A DNA stretch of 64,000 nt. It comes from Macrosoma leucophasiata. Its lineage: Eukaryota > Arthropoda > Insecta > Lepidoptera > Hedylidae. Shown one piece after another: positions 53,611-64,000 of the stretch. A program made the position numbers and the translations under genes. Every line of letters begins with the position of its first letter. Within the stretch, counting starts at the first letter, position 1. The DNA is taken from NCBI GenBank assembly GCA_036365455.1, contig JAWQUS010000021.1:20396001-20460000 (forward strand). Direction: 5' to 3'. The notes beneath the pieces were generated by a model. That model worked only from the letters and a program-made list of their open reading frames with translations. It did no database searches and was not told where the DNA came from.

Positions 53611-54040
53611 TTAATGATGATTTTAACTCGATTTTCTGATTTAGGTGATTGAGGGTTTGAGTTATTCCCGTTATACGTTGTAGGTATATAAGTCTTATAT
53701 TTTATTTTCAAAATATTTGGAATACAAAGCGGCTCTTAAACTCCGTATTTGTATTTGCACCATAAAATCGATACCATTTCAGCCACAAAACATCGTCGCT
53801 TTCGTTTTACAAATACGTGGCGCATTTTTCGTTTATTTTCATCCATCACGCCTATGCCATCGATTTCCATCGTTTCATGAACGCTATCCCACTTTAAAGC
53901 TGCTAACGGGGCATAGTGGAACGCATCGCCATACCACATATGTGTTGTACAGTATACTAGCTGTGCTCGAAACTTCGTGCACGTAGAAAACATTTTTCTC
54001 CGTTTTTACAATATTTTTCGTTGATGTTCTCTTTCCTGTT

Positions 54041-54140
54041 AGTGGCAAACAAGCATGCAGTTCACATTGATGTTAAGTGATGACTGCAGCCTATAGACAC
54101 TTACACGAAGGCCATGGTCAAAATGCAGATGCGTTACCAC
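54041..54140 (-). mobile_element. S1 SINE 3' part
   Basis: AGTGGCAAACAAGCATGC to AAAATGCAGATGCGTTACCAC. The T-run is absent at the left. Confidence 0.8.
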
Positions 54141-54142
54141 GC

Positions 54143-54310
54143 TAACGACATTGAGGAACTCTATCAGTAAAACTGAATCCAAATTCTACACTGTCGTAAG
54201 AGACGCGCTGGATGAAAACCGGTGGAAACAGATCATCCGATCCACATGCAACCCAGATGCTGACCACGATTCTCAGACATGAGGGACCGACCACAGAGAG
54301 AGATTAAAGA
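54143..54310 (+). pseudogene. Possible LINE C-terminal remnant
   Basis: Frame: VVRDALDENRWKQIIRSTCN, then PDADHDSQT and a stop. The DxxRWxxIIR arrangement is like the end of several LINE polymerases, but the family is not certain. Confidence 0.4.
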
Positions 54311-54999
54311 TAAGATTATTAGTTTTACTGATGTAAAACTACAACTTCGATACCTAATATATTACGAGTATATCAAAGAAAGATCTTACATCTTTTTTAA
54401 GAGACTACAATCTGACCCAGCTTAAAAGGTAAAAAACATCTTTTCATACAAAATTAATGCAAGAGCTGTCCGGAATGTTACTTGCTTAAATTTCTCCATC
54501 CTCAAAGCCGTGTATGAATAATTAAATGCTGGCCTAAAGTGCTTTTATTAGGTACACTGACCCGCACTCGGTTGCGAAGAAAATTAAATATCTAAAAGAA
54601 TTTGTATTAAAAAATAACTTAGAACAAGAATATAACAACTGCGTCGGTGGCTTGGTGGTAGAAAACTAGTAATAGTTGAGCAGTGGCTTGGATAGTAATT
54701 GGTTTCGATTTTTTAGGGTTTCGTACCTCAGAAGGAAAATAACTACCTTGCTGTTTGAGTTGCCTATTGGTGTCGGTACATATGAATAATAGGTTAGGAT
54801 CCCACTGCAGAACCATTTCGTTCATCCAGATATGCTGCCAACTGAATTTTTACGCATATTTATAATCTAGAGATAATATCCACTAGGTTGCCTATCAAAA
54901 ATTAGTTGCAAGTATATTTTTATATTATTTTTGGGAAATATTCGTTCTGTCCCGATAACTTTTTACGTCCATGACGTACATGTATTATATTATCTATAC
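54311..54999. other. AT-rich sequence with an R3-like scrap
   Basis: TTTTTTAGGGTTTCGTACCTC near 54709-54729 resembles R3. Otherwise unrecognised. Confidence 0.4.
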
Positions 55000-55298
55000 A
55001 TCTATACAAATAAATAAAATTGGAGTGTCTGTAAATATTAAAATAACCGCTTTTTACTAAATGTATATGTATTTATACCTACACGGTACATATACCAAAA
55101 CAACATATTTTACAATTTTTGTCTGTCTGTCTGTCTGGCTGTTTAGCGGGTCTTATCTTGGGAACGGCTGAACCGATTTTACGGGACTTTCACGGGCAAA
55201 TAGCTGATATAATAAGGAGTAACTTAGGCTACTTTTATACTAGCTTCGACCACGACTTCGTCCGGGTAGATATTGAACAATCATAAATTTTACATCTA
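55000..55298 (+). repeat. R1 microsatellite-cored repeat
   Basis: CTATACAAATAAATAAAATTGG, TGTCTGTCTGTCTGGCTG, GACTTCGTCCGGGTAGATATTG. The last ~15 bp are replaced. Confidence 0.8.
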
Positions 55299-56103
55299 GA
55301 ACACAATAAAATAAATGTATACACTGCACTCCAATTTTACTGAAGTCACAAAAACATCGGTATTCCAATTAAGAATAGTAACAAGAGACAAGGGAAGGAC
55401 ATTCGTATGTTAACGAACAAATTTTTTTTATCACAAAAACATCAAAATGAAATTGCGCCGAAACAATACGAAACAGTGTAATGAGAAAAGAGTGGCACAG
55501 TTTTTAATTTCTAACTTATTCACTTGTTTCCGACCTGTACAGCACAGCATGTAAATGTATGCAAGCTTAACGGAATGTAAGGGTGAGGTTTTGGTAGTGT
55601 CTTTTAATGGAGCGGTTGGCGGGTGAAACCGTGTTCAATTATTTTTTTTAATTTCGTTAAATGTTATATCGTTCGTTTTAAATTACAAGTGCAAGTGATA
55701 CATACTCCTGGAATAGCTTTTAAAAACCCTTCATTTTGATACCCCACTCGGTGGAATTGGTAGAAAAAACAATTTTGAACCACATAATATTGCGTCTGAA
55801 ATCCGCCATTTTTTTTTTATGTACCTAGTGCCACTCGCGTCATTATGACGAATCTAATGATACCCCATACATTGAAATCCTTCCAGCTGTAGCAGGGAAC
55901 ATGGAAATCTACATACATACATATACGTACACCCGAAGAACCTAACCCTCCTTCTGTTGCAGTCGGGTAAAAATATTTTTGCGGACATTATTACTTATGT
56001 ATATAAACAATGTATATAGATAAGTGAGCACAGCAATCTACAACACAATACATACACCCCTGAGCCCTAAGCGAATCTTGGTACTTCTATGTATCTGGTG
56101 TCA
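55299..56103. other. Unrecognised sequence
   Basis: No family match and no convincing frame. Confidence 0.4.
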
Positions 56104-56111
56104 TAGAAAAC

Positions 56112-56418
56112 CATAGAGCAACACGGGCCATCGGCCGCGGCGGACCGGAGGGGATAGCACGGAGCGATCCCCTCTGCCAAAGCAAAGACCAAGTGGTCCT
56201 TTGTCGTTTAGATGTTTAAATGTGTGCGTGAAATTGTTTATGTATTTTGTTAAAATCAGGATAAGAGTTTCGTAGTAATAGTAATAATGGTGTGTCATGT
56301 GTGTTACACGCAATTCGCCTCCCCCCCTCCCCAAAATGACAGACTGTTTTGCATCGGTAATAAACGCTATTGCTACTGCCCCTTCGGTCCACCGCGGCCG
56401 TTGGGCCGAGGCTCTATG
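56112..56418. mobile_element. M2 hAT-type MITE with 8-bp TSD
   Basis: TAGAAAAC (56104-56111) and TAGAAAAG (56419-56426) flank it, 7 of 8 identical. Ends CATAGAGCAACACGGGCC and the complement of GGCTCTATG. Homologous to 33402-33693. Confidence 0.88.
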
Positions 56419-56426
56419 TAGAAAAG

Positions 56427-57240
56427 CATTTCATATAATTTTATTAAACTTCATGTACCTAGAATTTGCTTAAATCGCAAGAGTGCGGCATAAGTCTTAA
56501 AAATAGTTTTGTTTCGATGAAGAATATGAAAGAAGAAAAGCAGAGAAAACATTTTATGAATTGTTCATATCGTAATGCATGAAATGAATAAGAACTATAA
56601 ATCATTATGTTATAGAGTTCTTATTAATTTCATGATAGAACTAAACGTTAATGATTCTAAAATTTTATATTTTGCAAACCTAGGAATATTTTAATTACTT
56701 CTTTGTTTTGAATTCCCTAAAGTCTATGTTAGGTGAGAGACTTTTGCACTCGCTGATTGCCCAGTCAAGTAGGCTATGCCCGTCTCAAGACTTATACGCA
56801 ACATAATTCAAAATAAAAATATTTCCTCGATCGTATCTCGCTAAAACCTAAGAACACATCAAGAACAGATCTTCACAAAATGTAACCCGCTCCGCTTAAA
56901 CACTAAAGTCGCACGCTAAGGCATCCTTTTCATTCTTAATGTTTGCCCCAAGCGTTTATTAGGGCCAGAATGCAAATCTGGGGAAATCGCTGCAAGCATT
57001 TGCTTTGAGAACTGACGCACCCAAGCTTTGTTCGATTTAACAATGGTTAAATGGAAGGAGTTACAATAGAATGGTTTTTGGTACATTTGCTGTTTTTGAA
57101 ATATTGCCGTTTTCCCTTAAATTACTTTTCTTGGCTGGAATATGTTAGTTGTGGTAATTGAAATTTAAGATTGTGTCTGTCACACTGTTTTTCACAAAAA
57201 ACTACCGAACCGATTTCAAAAATCCTTTCACCATTCAAAA
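56427..57240. other. Unrecognised AT-rich sequence
   Basis: No family match and no convincing frame. Confidence 0.4.
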
Positions 57241-57533
57241 ACTACCGGTGGTAGAGCTCCAGTAACGGAGCTCGCGGGCGTAGGCACAAACGCATACCTT
57301 GTTTACTTGCCGCTAAAATAATTTGGTAGTGTTCAGCACTATTGTGTTCCGGTGAGGTGGTAATGTACGGCCCTGTAATTTCCGGCACAGAGGCGTAACG
57401 CCTTAGGCCGTAGGAGTGGTAACGCATCTGCACTTTGACCTTGGTCTTTGTGTGGGTGTCTATAGGCTGCAGTCATCACTTAACGTTAATGTGAACTGCA
57501 TGCTTGCTTGCCACTTCCATAACATAAAAAAAA
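57241..57533 (+). mobile_element. S1a SINE, full length
   Basis: ACTACCGGTGGTAGAGCTCC to CATAACATAAAAAAAA, with a small AATAATTT insertion in the 5' third. Confidence 0.88.
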
Positions 57534-57560
57534 GATGAGAACTTAATGTTAAGTAATAAT

Positions 57561-57871
57561 TCATTTTTGTAATTTTAAAGAGTATTTATTGTTTATAAGT
57601 ATTACTGAATTTTCTGAAAATATATTTTTTAACCGACGAACCTCGAACTTCCTACCCATGTTTTTATTCGTAATCATCTTTGACTTTCTTAGAATTAACA
57701 AAGACATACACGATAAAAAGGTTGAATGGCGTGGAAGATTCGGAAGTTTGCCAACGTAGCGACCCACAAAGGTTAATAGGACGGACAATAACCCTTTCAC
57801 GGGGTCGCTGTTACAATAGTGGACACAAACATGTTTTTTATGTGAAAAAATATTGTCCAGATCCATCGTGA
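57561..57871. other. Unrecognised sequence with overlapping opposite frames
   Basis: A 101-codon minus frame and a 63-codon plus frame overlap here. Neither has a motif I recognise. The patch at 57740-57830 is GC-richer than its surroundings and might be an old repeat. Confidence 0.3.
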
Positions 57872-58058
57872 GTGATTATTTCTATAGATATCTATAGATA
57901 TAAGAAGGAAAGGCTCGTAAGTCGAAGCAAAAAAAAATATTTAGAAACTTTTTTGCTGACTCATAAAATCGCTTATATCCGTTTCACTGGCTTCATTCAT
58001 TCTGTTAATGTTTGTTTCTCGAGACACAATTTCATAGTTGTATCTATATGTACCTAAT

Positions 58059-58337
58059 TTTTTATGTAGATAAGTAACGTGGCAAACAACCATGCAGCTC
58101 ACATTAATGTAAAGTGATGACTGCAGCCTGCACTGCACACAAAAACCAGAGGTCAAAATGCAGATGCGTTGCCACCCCTGAGACCTAAGGTGTTATGTCT
58201 CTGTGATAGTTATTACGGGGCCATACATTACCATCTATCTGGAGCATGACAGTGCCGAACACGACCAATTAGCGGCTTAATAGGTTAGGTAATGCGGTAG
58301 TGCCTACGGCTCGATCTCTTGCACTGGAGCGCCGACC
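58059..58337 (-). mobile_element. S1b SINE, near full length
   Basis: TTTATGTAGATAAG, GCAGCTCACATTAATG to GCACTGGAGCGCCGACC. Its 5' end is directly followed by the T-run of another S1. Confidence 0.85.
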
Positions 58338-58632
58338 TTTTTTTTTTTTTTTTTTTATGTAATGGAAGTGGTAAACATGCATGCAGTTCACATTGATGTT
58401 AAGTGATGACTGCAGCCTATAGACACCCACACAAAGACCAAGGTCAAAATGCAGATGCGTTACCACTCCTGAGGCCTAAGGTCTTATGCCTCTGTGCCGG
58501 AAATTACAGGGCCGTACATTACCACCTGACCGGAACACGATAGTGTTGAACACTACCATTTAGCGGCAAGTATATTAGGTAATGCGGTGGTGCCTACGCC
58601 CGCGAGCTCCGTCACTGGAGCTCTACCACCAG
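58338..58632 (-). mobile_element. S1a SINE, full length
   Basis: T-run of about 20 and ATGTAATGGAAGTGG to GGAGCTCTACCACCAG; very close to consensus. It sits at the 5' edge of an S1b in the same orientation. Confidence 0.92.
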
Positions 58633-58782
58633 ACCTATCGTAAAAACAACAGAATGCAGTTTGAATGGATGGTAAGTGATGACGGCTGCAGCGTATCATT
58701 CTATAGTAGAACAGTGTCTATCATTCGTTTGTCATAAATAGAGACAATCGCGACCCATAAACACAGTGATTGATTCAAAACG

Positions 58783-58914
58783 TTTTTTTTTATATTATTG
58801 ATTATATTGACAGACTTGCAGACGGGCCTCCTGATGGAAAGTAGTCACCGTCGCCTATGAACATTTGCAACACCAGGGGAGTCGCCAACGCGCTGCCAGC
58901 CCTGAAGGACTCTT
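58783..58914 (-). mobile_element. LINE 3' UTR, extreme 5' truncation
   Basis: In minus sense CAGGGCTGGCAGCGCGTTGG, GTGACTACTTTCCATCAGG and a short A tract. Same UTR as 1-454. Present only in duplication unit 1. Confidence 0.8.
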
Positions 58915-59233
58915 ATGACGAAGACGATTTAATCATTTATTTGTTTCCATTGAGTCACAAGCTCAAATCTCGGTCATGTCATTATATTTTGAAACATGAC
59001 CCATAAATACCAATTTGATCGCAAAAATTAGTTCTGCAAACAAACTAAAATGAACTCTATAATTAGTTAAATAGAGTTCCCTATAGGATTACAAGTAACC
59101 AAACGATAAAAGCTTCGAATCTCGATGAATTGTGTTTGGGCAGGAGTCGAATTAAAATGATTCTATCAGCTACGATCGATACAGGTGTAGCTTCTTTATA
59201 GGCCACAGTTTTAACTGAAGATTTATTTATTTA

Positions 59234-59370
59234 CTAGCTGTGCCCGCGACTTCGTCCACGTGAGAAATAATATGATTGTTCAGTATCTACCCAGACGAAG
59301 TCGTGAGCGCAGCTAGTATAAGAGTAGCCGAAGTTACTCCTTATCACATCAGCTATCTGCCAGTGATAAG
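59234..59370 (-). repeat. R1 repeat, truncated
   Basis: ACTAGCTGTGCCCGCGACTTC to CAGCTATCTGCCAGTG; the microsatellite half is missing. Confidence 0.75.
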
Positions 59371-60652
59371 CACATTTACAGTTGTTACAATTTAACATCT
59401 TAAAATTAAGCATTTTAAATTATCACTCTAAATGCACAACCAATTACAAATGTACAAATGTATACCGCTTATACGTCGATAAAACTTAAAATAATTTACA
59501 GAAAAATATAATAATGACTTGTGATAATAAATTAAGGAGACATCATTCAATAATTAAATGAACACAACCAAAATATATATGTATATAAATATTAAAGATC
59601 AACATCAACAGTATGACAATGTATAAGTTATTCTTGTGAAGCATAATTTGGATTTTAGTTTAACATAAAGAACCCTGACCGATGCATACTCAGAAATTTA
59701 ATTTCCCTTTACAGGAAGTTCCCACAGAATAGAAACAAAGTAAGACCCATTGTAATTGTATTACCTACCCTCGCTGCGTTTACATTCTCGCTCGCCGAAT
59801 TCGTTGATTCCGTACGTTTTAATTGTACGTATATGTTCTGCTTGTTAAGGCTCGGACTATTGGCTGTTTAAATACGAGTGAGTTAAATTATTTAATCTGA
59901 ATTTTTATTTCATCAAGTGAGGGTTTTGGTTTCTTGCTCGCCGAATTAGTTGGCTGGCTCCGTACGATTGAATTATACGTGTGCTCTACTTGTTCAGTAC
60001 TCTATACTCTATAAATACCTCTACTATTAGAGCATTGACTATCATTCATTTGTCGTGAATCGAGACGATTGCAACCCATTGGCGAAGTGAGCGAGTTAAA
60101 ATGATTCGATTATTTGATCATTTGAGTCGCAACTCGAATCTCGGTCAGTAAATATAATATGAGTCATTACCCATGAGTACAGTTTTGAACACAAAAATTT
60201 TCTATTGTCTATAACATTAGTTTACTCTACCTTTTATTGTATAGAGTCAACATCTTATTACGATTACAAATACCCTAGAGCATACATGAAATTAATTTGA
60301 ACAAATGTTTTAAACAGTCAGTCAGTCGCCACAGTATAAACTAATGATCAATGAGAACAGTATGGAAATTTTGCTCAAACAAAGAACTCGGACCTATGTA
60401 TGGTCAGAGCTTTAATTCCCCCCCCCACAGGAAGTTCCCACAGAAAAGAAATAAAATGAGACCCGTTGTAATTGTATTACCTACCCTCACTGCGTTTGCA
60501 TTCCCGCTCGCCGAATTAGTAAGTTGGCTCTGTACGTTTTAATTGTACGTGTGTGTTCTACTTGTTAAGACTCGGACTATTGGCTGTTTAAACACAAGAG
60601 AGTTAAATTATTTTATCTGCATTTTTATTTCAACAAGTACCCCGAGGAGTTT

Positions 60653-61832
60653 GGTTGATTAAGGTCCGGTTTTGTTTTACATTTAGTTAGTAAGAACAAG
60701 TTCGTGTGTTGTGGTACCTATGTAAGATGCACATAAAATCACACAATATAAAAATAGATGTTAGTATATATTGTAACTAAAAGGTTTAATTGTGGTGTAA
60801 TTCAAATTAATTATAACCCTCACAGCCTCTCGCTCAGGGTGTGTTTATTAACAAACCCTTATAACGTTTTCGGAGGTTTTTAAACTTTACGTAAATATTT
60901 GGAAATCATATTTTAAAATAAAAAATAAAAGAATATCCATAGACCCGTCCTATTCCACGGATGCTACAGAATGCTACTAGAGTGTATTGAAATTAAAAAT
61001 ATCCAAAATTTAATTGAGAAGACGCTTGGCGTAATAAATTAGGATCCTGTTTTATCTCACTAAGTTCAAATAGACCACGACAAACATAACTTGCCGGTCA
61101 TAAATTGCCTAAATAAGGTCAAAGATGAGGCTCATGAAAAACTAAGTGCAGGTTAAGCTGCACTGCGTATTGAGGGAGATTAAAGAGCATTTCCTGTACT
61201 TCAGAGATGTTAGGTATTAGGGGAATATCTTGGGACTCATGAGTTTCGATCAACAAAAAGCGTTTCAACAACCAATGCCCATATGAATTTACTGCCTGGT
61301 AGCTATTAATCTAGATATCGGTTTCTATCTTGATTGGCGCCATAATCCAATCGTAGGTACAATATTTGAAACAGTTGTTAGCTGAACAAGAAGTCAGCAA
61401 AAGCATCGTCACTCAACGCTAATCCCGCGAAGCTATGGAAAAAAGAATTCCTAATGTTTTTGCTACTCATTAAATATAAAATTGGCAGCCATTCAAAAGT
61501 CCAGAGCTCATAAAAGACCCTTTCGTTAAGGTCGAAATAAATAAGCGTACGAAAATTTACATATCCCATCCATTCATTCAACGAAAACGAGATTGGCGAC
61601 TCAGGGGTGTTTCACATTGTATAAGTATACAAAAAATCCGAATATAGGCTTATCTGGGTATGGATCTTCCTTTCCCAAAACTTAATTACGATAAGCAACC
61701 TTTTAGTTCAGTTATTTAGGGAATTGATTAAGGAATCCATACAACTGGATTCAAATCTATTTTGGGAAACTTTCGGTACTCGTATGGATAATATTAATAG
61801 AAAATACAATTTGAACCAATTATTATATGTAT
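60653..61832. other. Unrecognised sequence
   Basis: About 1.2 kb with no repeat family of this window and only short frames, one of the longest clear stretches. Confidence 0.45.
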
Positions 61833-62165
61833 GTAACTGCCTCGGTAGCCTAGTGGTAGCAGGCCACTACTACTACGCTGAGGTCCTGGGTTCGATTCCC
61901 GGGTAGGGGGTTATCAGAGATAATGGTGAAAAAGCCTTTGTCTCTGGTTCTATTGGGATTTTTCCATTTTCTGGAAATTTCCCAGTACCTCAAAGTTTGG
62001 TAATGTGCCCGGAGATGTCAACAGGCTCGCCACCTGTTACATGGGCCAAAACGTAACCGGCGAATCGTGGGTATTTGCATGTATGCTTGAATGCATGCAT
62101 TTACCTCTGCCTACCCCTTCGGGGATTACAGGCGTGAAGTTACGTTTTACGTTTTACGTTTTTAT
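61833..62165 (+). mobile_element. S2 tRNA-headed SINE, full length
   Basis: TAACTGCCTCGGTAGCCTAG, B-box GGGTTCGATTCCCGGG, CCCCTTCGGGG hairpin, then TTACGTTT repeated about three times as a tail. Confidence 0.92.
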
Positions 62166-62741
62166 TATATGTATAAAATCTACCTATATGAACAAAAATT
62201 AATCGCTAAATGTATTGCTAAGCGGAAAACTCGAGAAAGGCTGGACCGAGTTCGCTAACAGTTTTTGTAAAAAGAAATATAGTTGCGCGAAAAAATAGAA
62301 ATTGTAAGAAAATTTTACGACCATATTATTATTTTTTAATGTAAACCTTATGACGCTGTACATAACGGACTGTACTACAACTATCGTTTCAAACAGTTGG
62401 ATCGGTTAGAATTCTTTTTTTTTTTGTCGACGAATCGAATCGAAATAGAAACAAACAAAATAAAAGTAAGTATACTGCAACTACGTTTTGCATGCTCCTA
62501 AAAACTACAAATTGAAATATTCAAATTTAACAATTTCGTTAAAGTACCAGGACTACAGAAGTGACTTGAAACTTTTAATAAGTCGAGTCGTGCTCTATTT
62601 GACTCGCCCAAATATAATTAGACTAAAGAGTAATTACTTTTTGAACAGAAAACTTTATTCTCTCAACTCGTGTAAAAAGTTCTGAATTTACTAGTCATTG
62701 TGACTTGGTTTGAGGGTTAAATAATCAGTTTAGGTAACGTG
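62166..62741. other. Unrecognised AT-rich sequence
   Basis: No family match and no convincing frame. Confidence 0.4.
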
Positions 62742-63031
62742 TTTTTTTATGTTATGGAAGTGGCAAACAAGCATGCAGTTCACATTGATGTTAAGTGACG
62801 ACTGCTGCCTATAGACACCCACATAGAGAACCAGAAAACCAGAACCTCAAAATGCAGATGCATTACCACTCCTGAGGTTTAAGGTGTTATGCCTCTGTGC
62901 CGGAAATTACAGGGCCGTACATTACCACCTGACCGAAACACGATAGTGCTGAACACTACCATTTAGCGGCAAGTATATTAGGTAATGTGGTGGTGCCTAC
63001 GCCCGCGAGTTCCGTCACTGGAGCTCTACCA
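62742..63031 (-). mobile_element. S1a SINE, full length
   Basis: T-run, ATGTTATGGAAGTGGC to GGAGCTCTACC, with a short local duplication (AACCAGAAAACCAGAACC). Confidence 0.88.
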
Positions 63032-63425
63032 AGCTTTATACCTGGTACCTAAAGCCTAGTGCTATCACGTAAATAGAACAAAGTCAAAACATCAAAAAAC
63101 ATCAGACATCAACAAAAAATCCAATACAATTTCGGAACAAAACAACACCCTCCGGTAATTAGTGACCCAAATGTACCGCGGCAACGGAAGGTCATGGGCT
63201 AATGTTTAAATCTTCGCGACCTAAACATTTAATTACAACAATACATTTTACAGCACAGCTGCGTGTTTGTTACGATGTTTACCTTCAGTTAATTATGGGA
63301 CCCAGTTGGAGATACTGTTAGCTTCACTAGCTTTGCGATCGTTATTGCAAATACGAGGAACAAGTGTGAGTTAGGTGTGTTTAAGTTTTGATTTTTAAAA
63401 CAGTACTAAATGCACCTAATGTACG
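63032..63425. other. Unrecognised sequence
   Basis: No family match and no convincing frame. Confidence 0.4.
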
Positions 63426-63708
63426 TAACTGCCTCGGTAGCCTAGTGGTAGCAAGCCACTACTACTACGCTGAGGTCCTGGGTTTGATTCCCGGGTAGGG
63501 TATCTCTGGTTCTATTGGATTTTTTCCATTTTCTGGAAATTTCCCAGTTTTGGTAATGTGCCCGGAGATGTCAACAGGCTCGCCACCTGTGACATGGGCC
63601 AAAACGTCATCGGCGAATCGTGGGTGTTCGCATGTATGCTTGAATGCATGCATTTACCTCTGCCTACCCCTTCGGGGATTACAGGCGTGAAGTTACTTTT
63701 TTTTTTAC
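63426..63708 (+). mobile_element. S2 tRNA-headed SINE, internally shortened
   Basis: TAACTGCCTCGGTAGCCTAG, GGGTTTGATTCCCGGG (B-box changed), body missing about 35 bp, CCCCTTCGGGG hairpin, TTACTTTTTTTTT end. Confidence 0.9.
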
Positions 63709-63781
63709 TAAATTTCCAAAAGTTTTAAATTATTTCATAATCATTATGAACAGGCGGCTTAACTGAATCATTTTTGTTCGC

Positions 63782-64000
63782 ATAAAATCTATACGTACCC
63801 CCATAAAAAGCTATAGGACCATTGCTCTTCTTAAAGTAGTAACACTCGACCGGATTCGGTACGGGTCTCCGGTATTCGCCCACGCGAAAAACACAACATT
63901 ACGCAAGCTTCAAACTTTGCAAAATCGATTCTTACGTAGAGCCGTAGGCGCGCCTTGGTACGTACGTAATAAAAACTTGCACATTGATGCAAACCTGCCT
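63782..64000 (+). CDS. Jockey-type LINE reverse transcriptase, partial
   Basis: 73 codons open to the window edge, with no start inside. RYGSPVFAHA, then LQTLQNRFLRRAVGAPWYVR and NKNLH are the hallmark of the region just C-terminal to the RT catalytic core in jockey elements. The upstream catalytic part is absent because unrelated sequence precedes 63782, so the copy is 5'-truncated. The 3' end should lie just beyond the window. Confidence 0.85.
   Translation, partial: MKSIRTPIKSYRTIALLKVVTLDRIRYGSPVFAHAKNTTLRKLQTLQNRFLRRAVGAPWYVRNKNLHIDANLP

Larger units (their letters stand above)
58718..60652 (+). repeat. Segmental duplication with insertions
   Basis: Unit 1 (58718-59920) and unit 2 (60038-60652) share in order ATCATTCGTTTGTC, TCTCGGTCA...ATGACCCAT, GGATTACAAGTA, CAGGAAGTTCCCACAGAA, CTCGCCGAATT and CTCGGACTATTGGCTG. 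Unit 1 is longer because of a LINE end (58783-58914) and an R1 piece (59234-59370). A third partial piece lies at 59935-60010. Confidence 0.85.

Noticed and set aside
57561..57866. 101-codon minus frame as a gene
   Set aside because: No motif, low-complexity C-terminal end, an overlapping frame on the other strand and no splice or regulatory context; kept only as unrecognised.
61833..61905. tRNA-Gly-like gene
   Set aside because: It is the head of the S2 SINE, found with the same body in other copies.

Overview
This 64-kb window is eukaryotic nuclear DNA, AT-rich and without a confidently recognisable host gene. It looks like a repeat-dense intergenic or intronic stretch of an insect genome, most likely a moth or butterfly. 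That assignment is inference: it rests on remembered features of lepidopteran repeats, namely non-LTR retrotransposon C-termini and 3' UTRs, interspersed repeats with a GTCT/AGAC microsatellite core, and tRNA-headed SINEs ending in a CCCCTTCGGGG hairpin. The longest open frame (216 codons) is a retrotransposon endonuclease domain. No rRNA gene, functional tRNA gene, CRISPR array or bacterial-type feature is visible.

Family names used here are local labels only. S1 = an A-tailed SINE-like repeat of about 295 bp with a fixed 5' end (ACTGGTGGTAGAGCTC) and about 45 copies or fragments on both strands; it has two subfamilies, S1a (GCCTCTGTGCCGGAAATTAC on the minus sense) and S1b (GTCTCTGTGATAGTTATTAC). 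S2 = tRNA-headed SINE of about 310 bp. S3 = tRNA-headed SINE of about 190 bp. S4 = repeat of about 360 bp with an RTE-like tail. T = a repeat carrying a tRNA-like module. R1 = microsatellite-cored repeat of about 320 bp. R2, R3, R4 = other dispersed repeats. M1 = TIR MITE of about 150 bp. M2 = hAT-type MITE of about 300 bp.

Layout: 0-10 kb holds a 5'-cut LINE end inserted in an M1 MITE, many S1 pieces, an R2 copy with a perfect 36-bp palindrome, and a hAT-like MITE with an S1b inside. 10.9-13.2 kb is a local triplication of a block of about 430 bp, split by an M2 MITE and an S1. 14.4-18.7 kb has two pairs of duplicated minus-strand modules ending in conserved splice-donor-like sites; they are the best hint of host exons. 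19-25 kb mixes LINE C-termini, S1, S2, S3 and a T module. 25.4-27.1 kb is an internally deleted or chimeric jockey-type LINE (minus strand). 27-36 kb contains M1, S3, T and M2 copies, several local duplications and a palindromic MITE inserted into an S1. 36-49 kb is a dense mosaic including head-to-head tRNA-like modules, an S2 with an internal 86-bp triplication and tandem R1 repeats. 49.6-51.2 kb is an R1 copy cleanly split by a 1,297-bp TIR element. 52-64 kb holds LINE remnants, M2, S1 pairs, a 0.6-kb segmental duplication, two S2 copies, and a LINE RT frame running off the right edge.

The window works as an insertion record rather than as a set of cooperating genes: many nested insertions can be ordered. 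A second theme is an unusual number of short perfect palindromes, several of them in one repeat copy but missing from its sister copy, which suggests templated (fold-back) insertions. Stretches not listed are short AT-rich sequence in which I see nothing.
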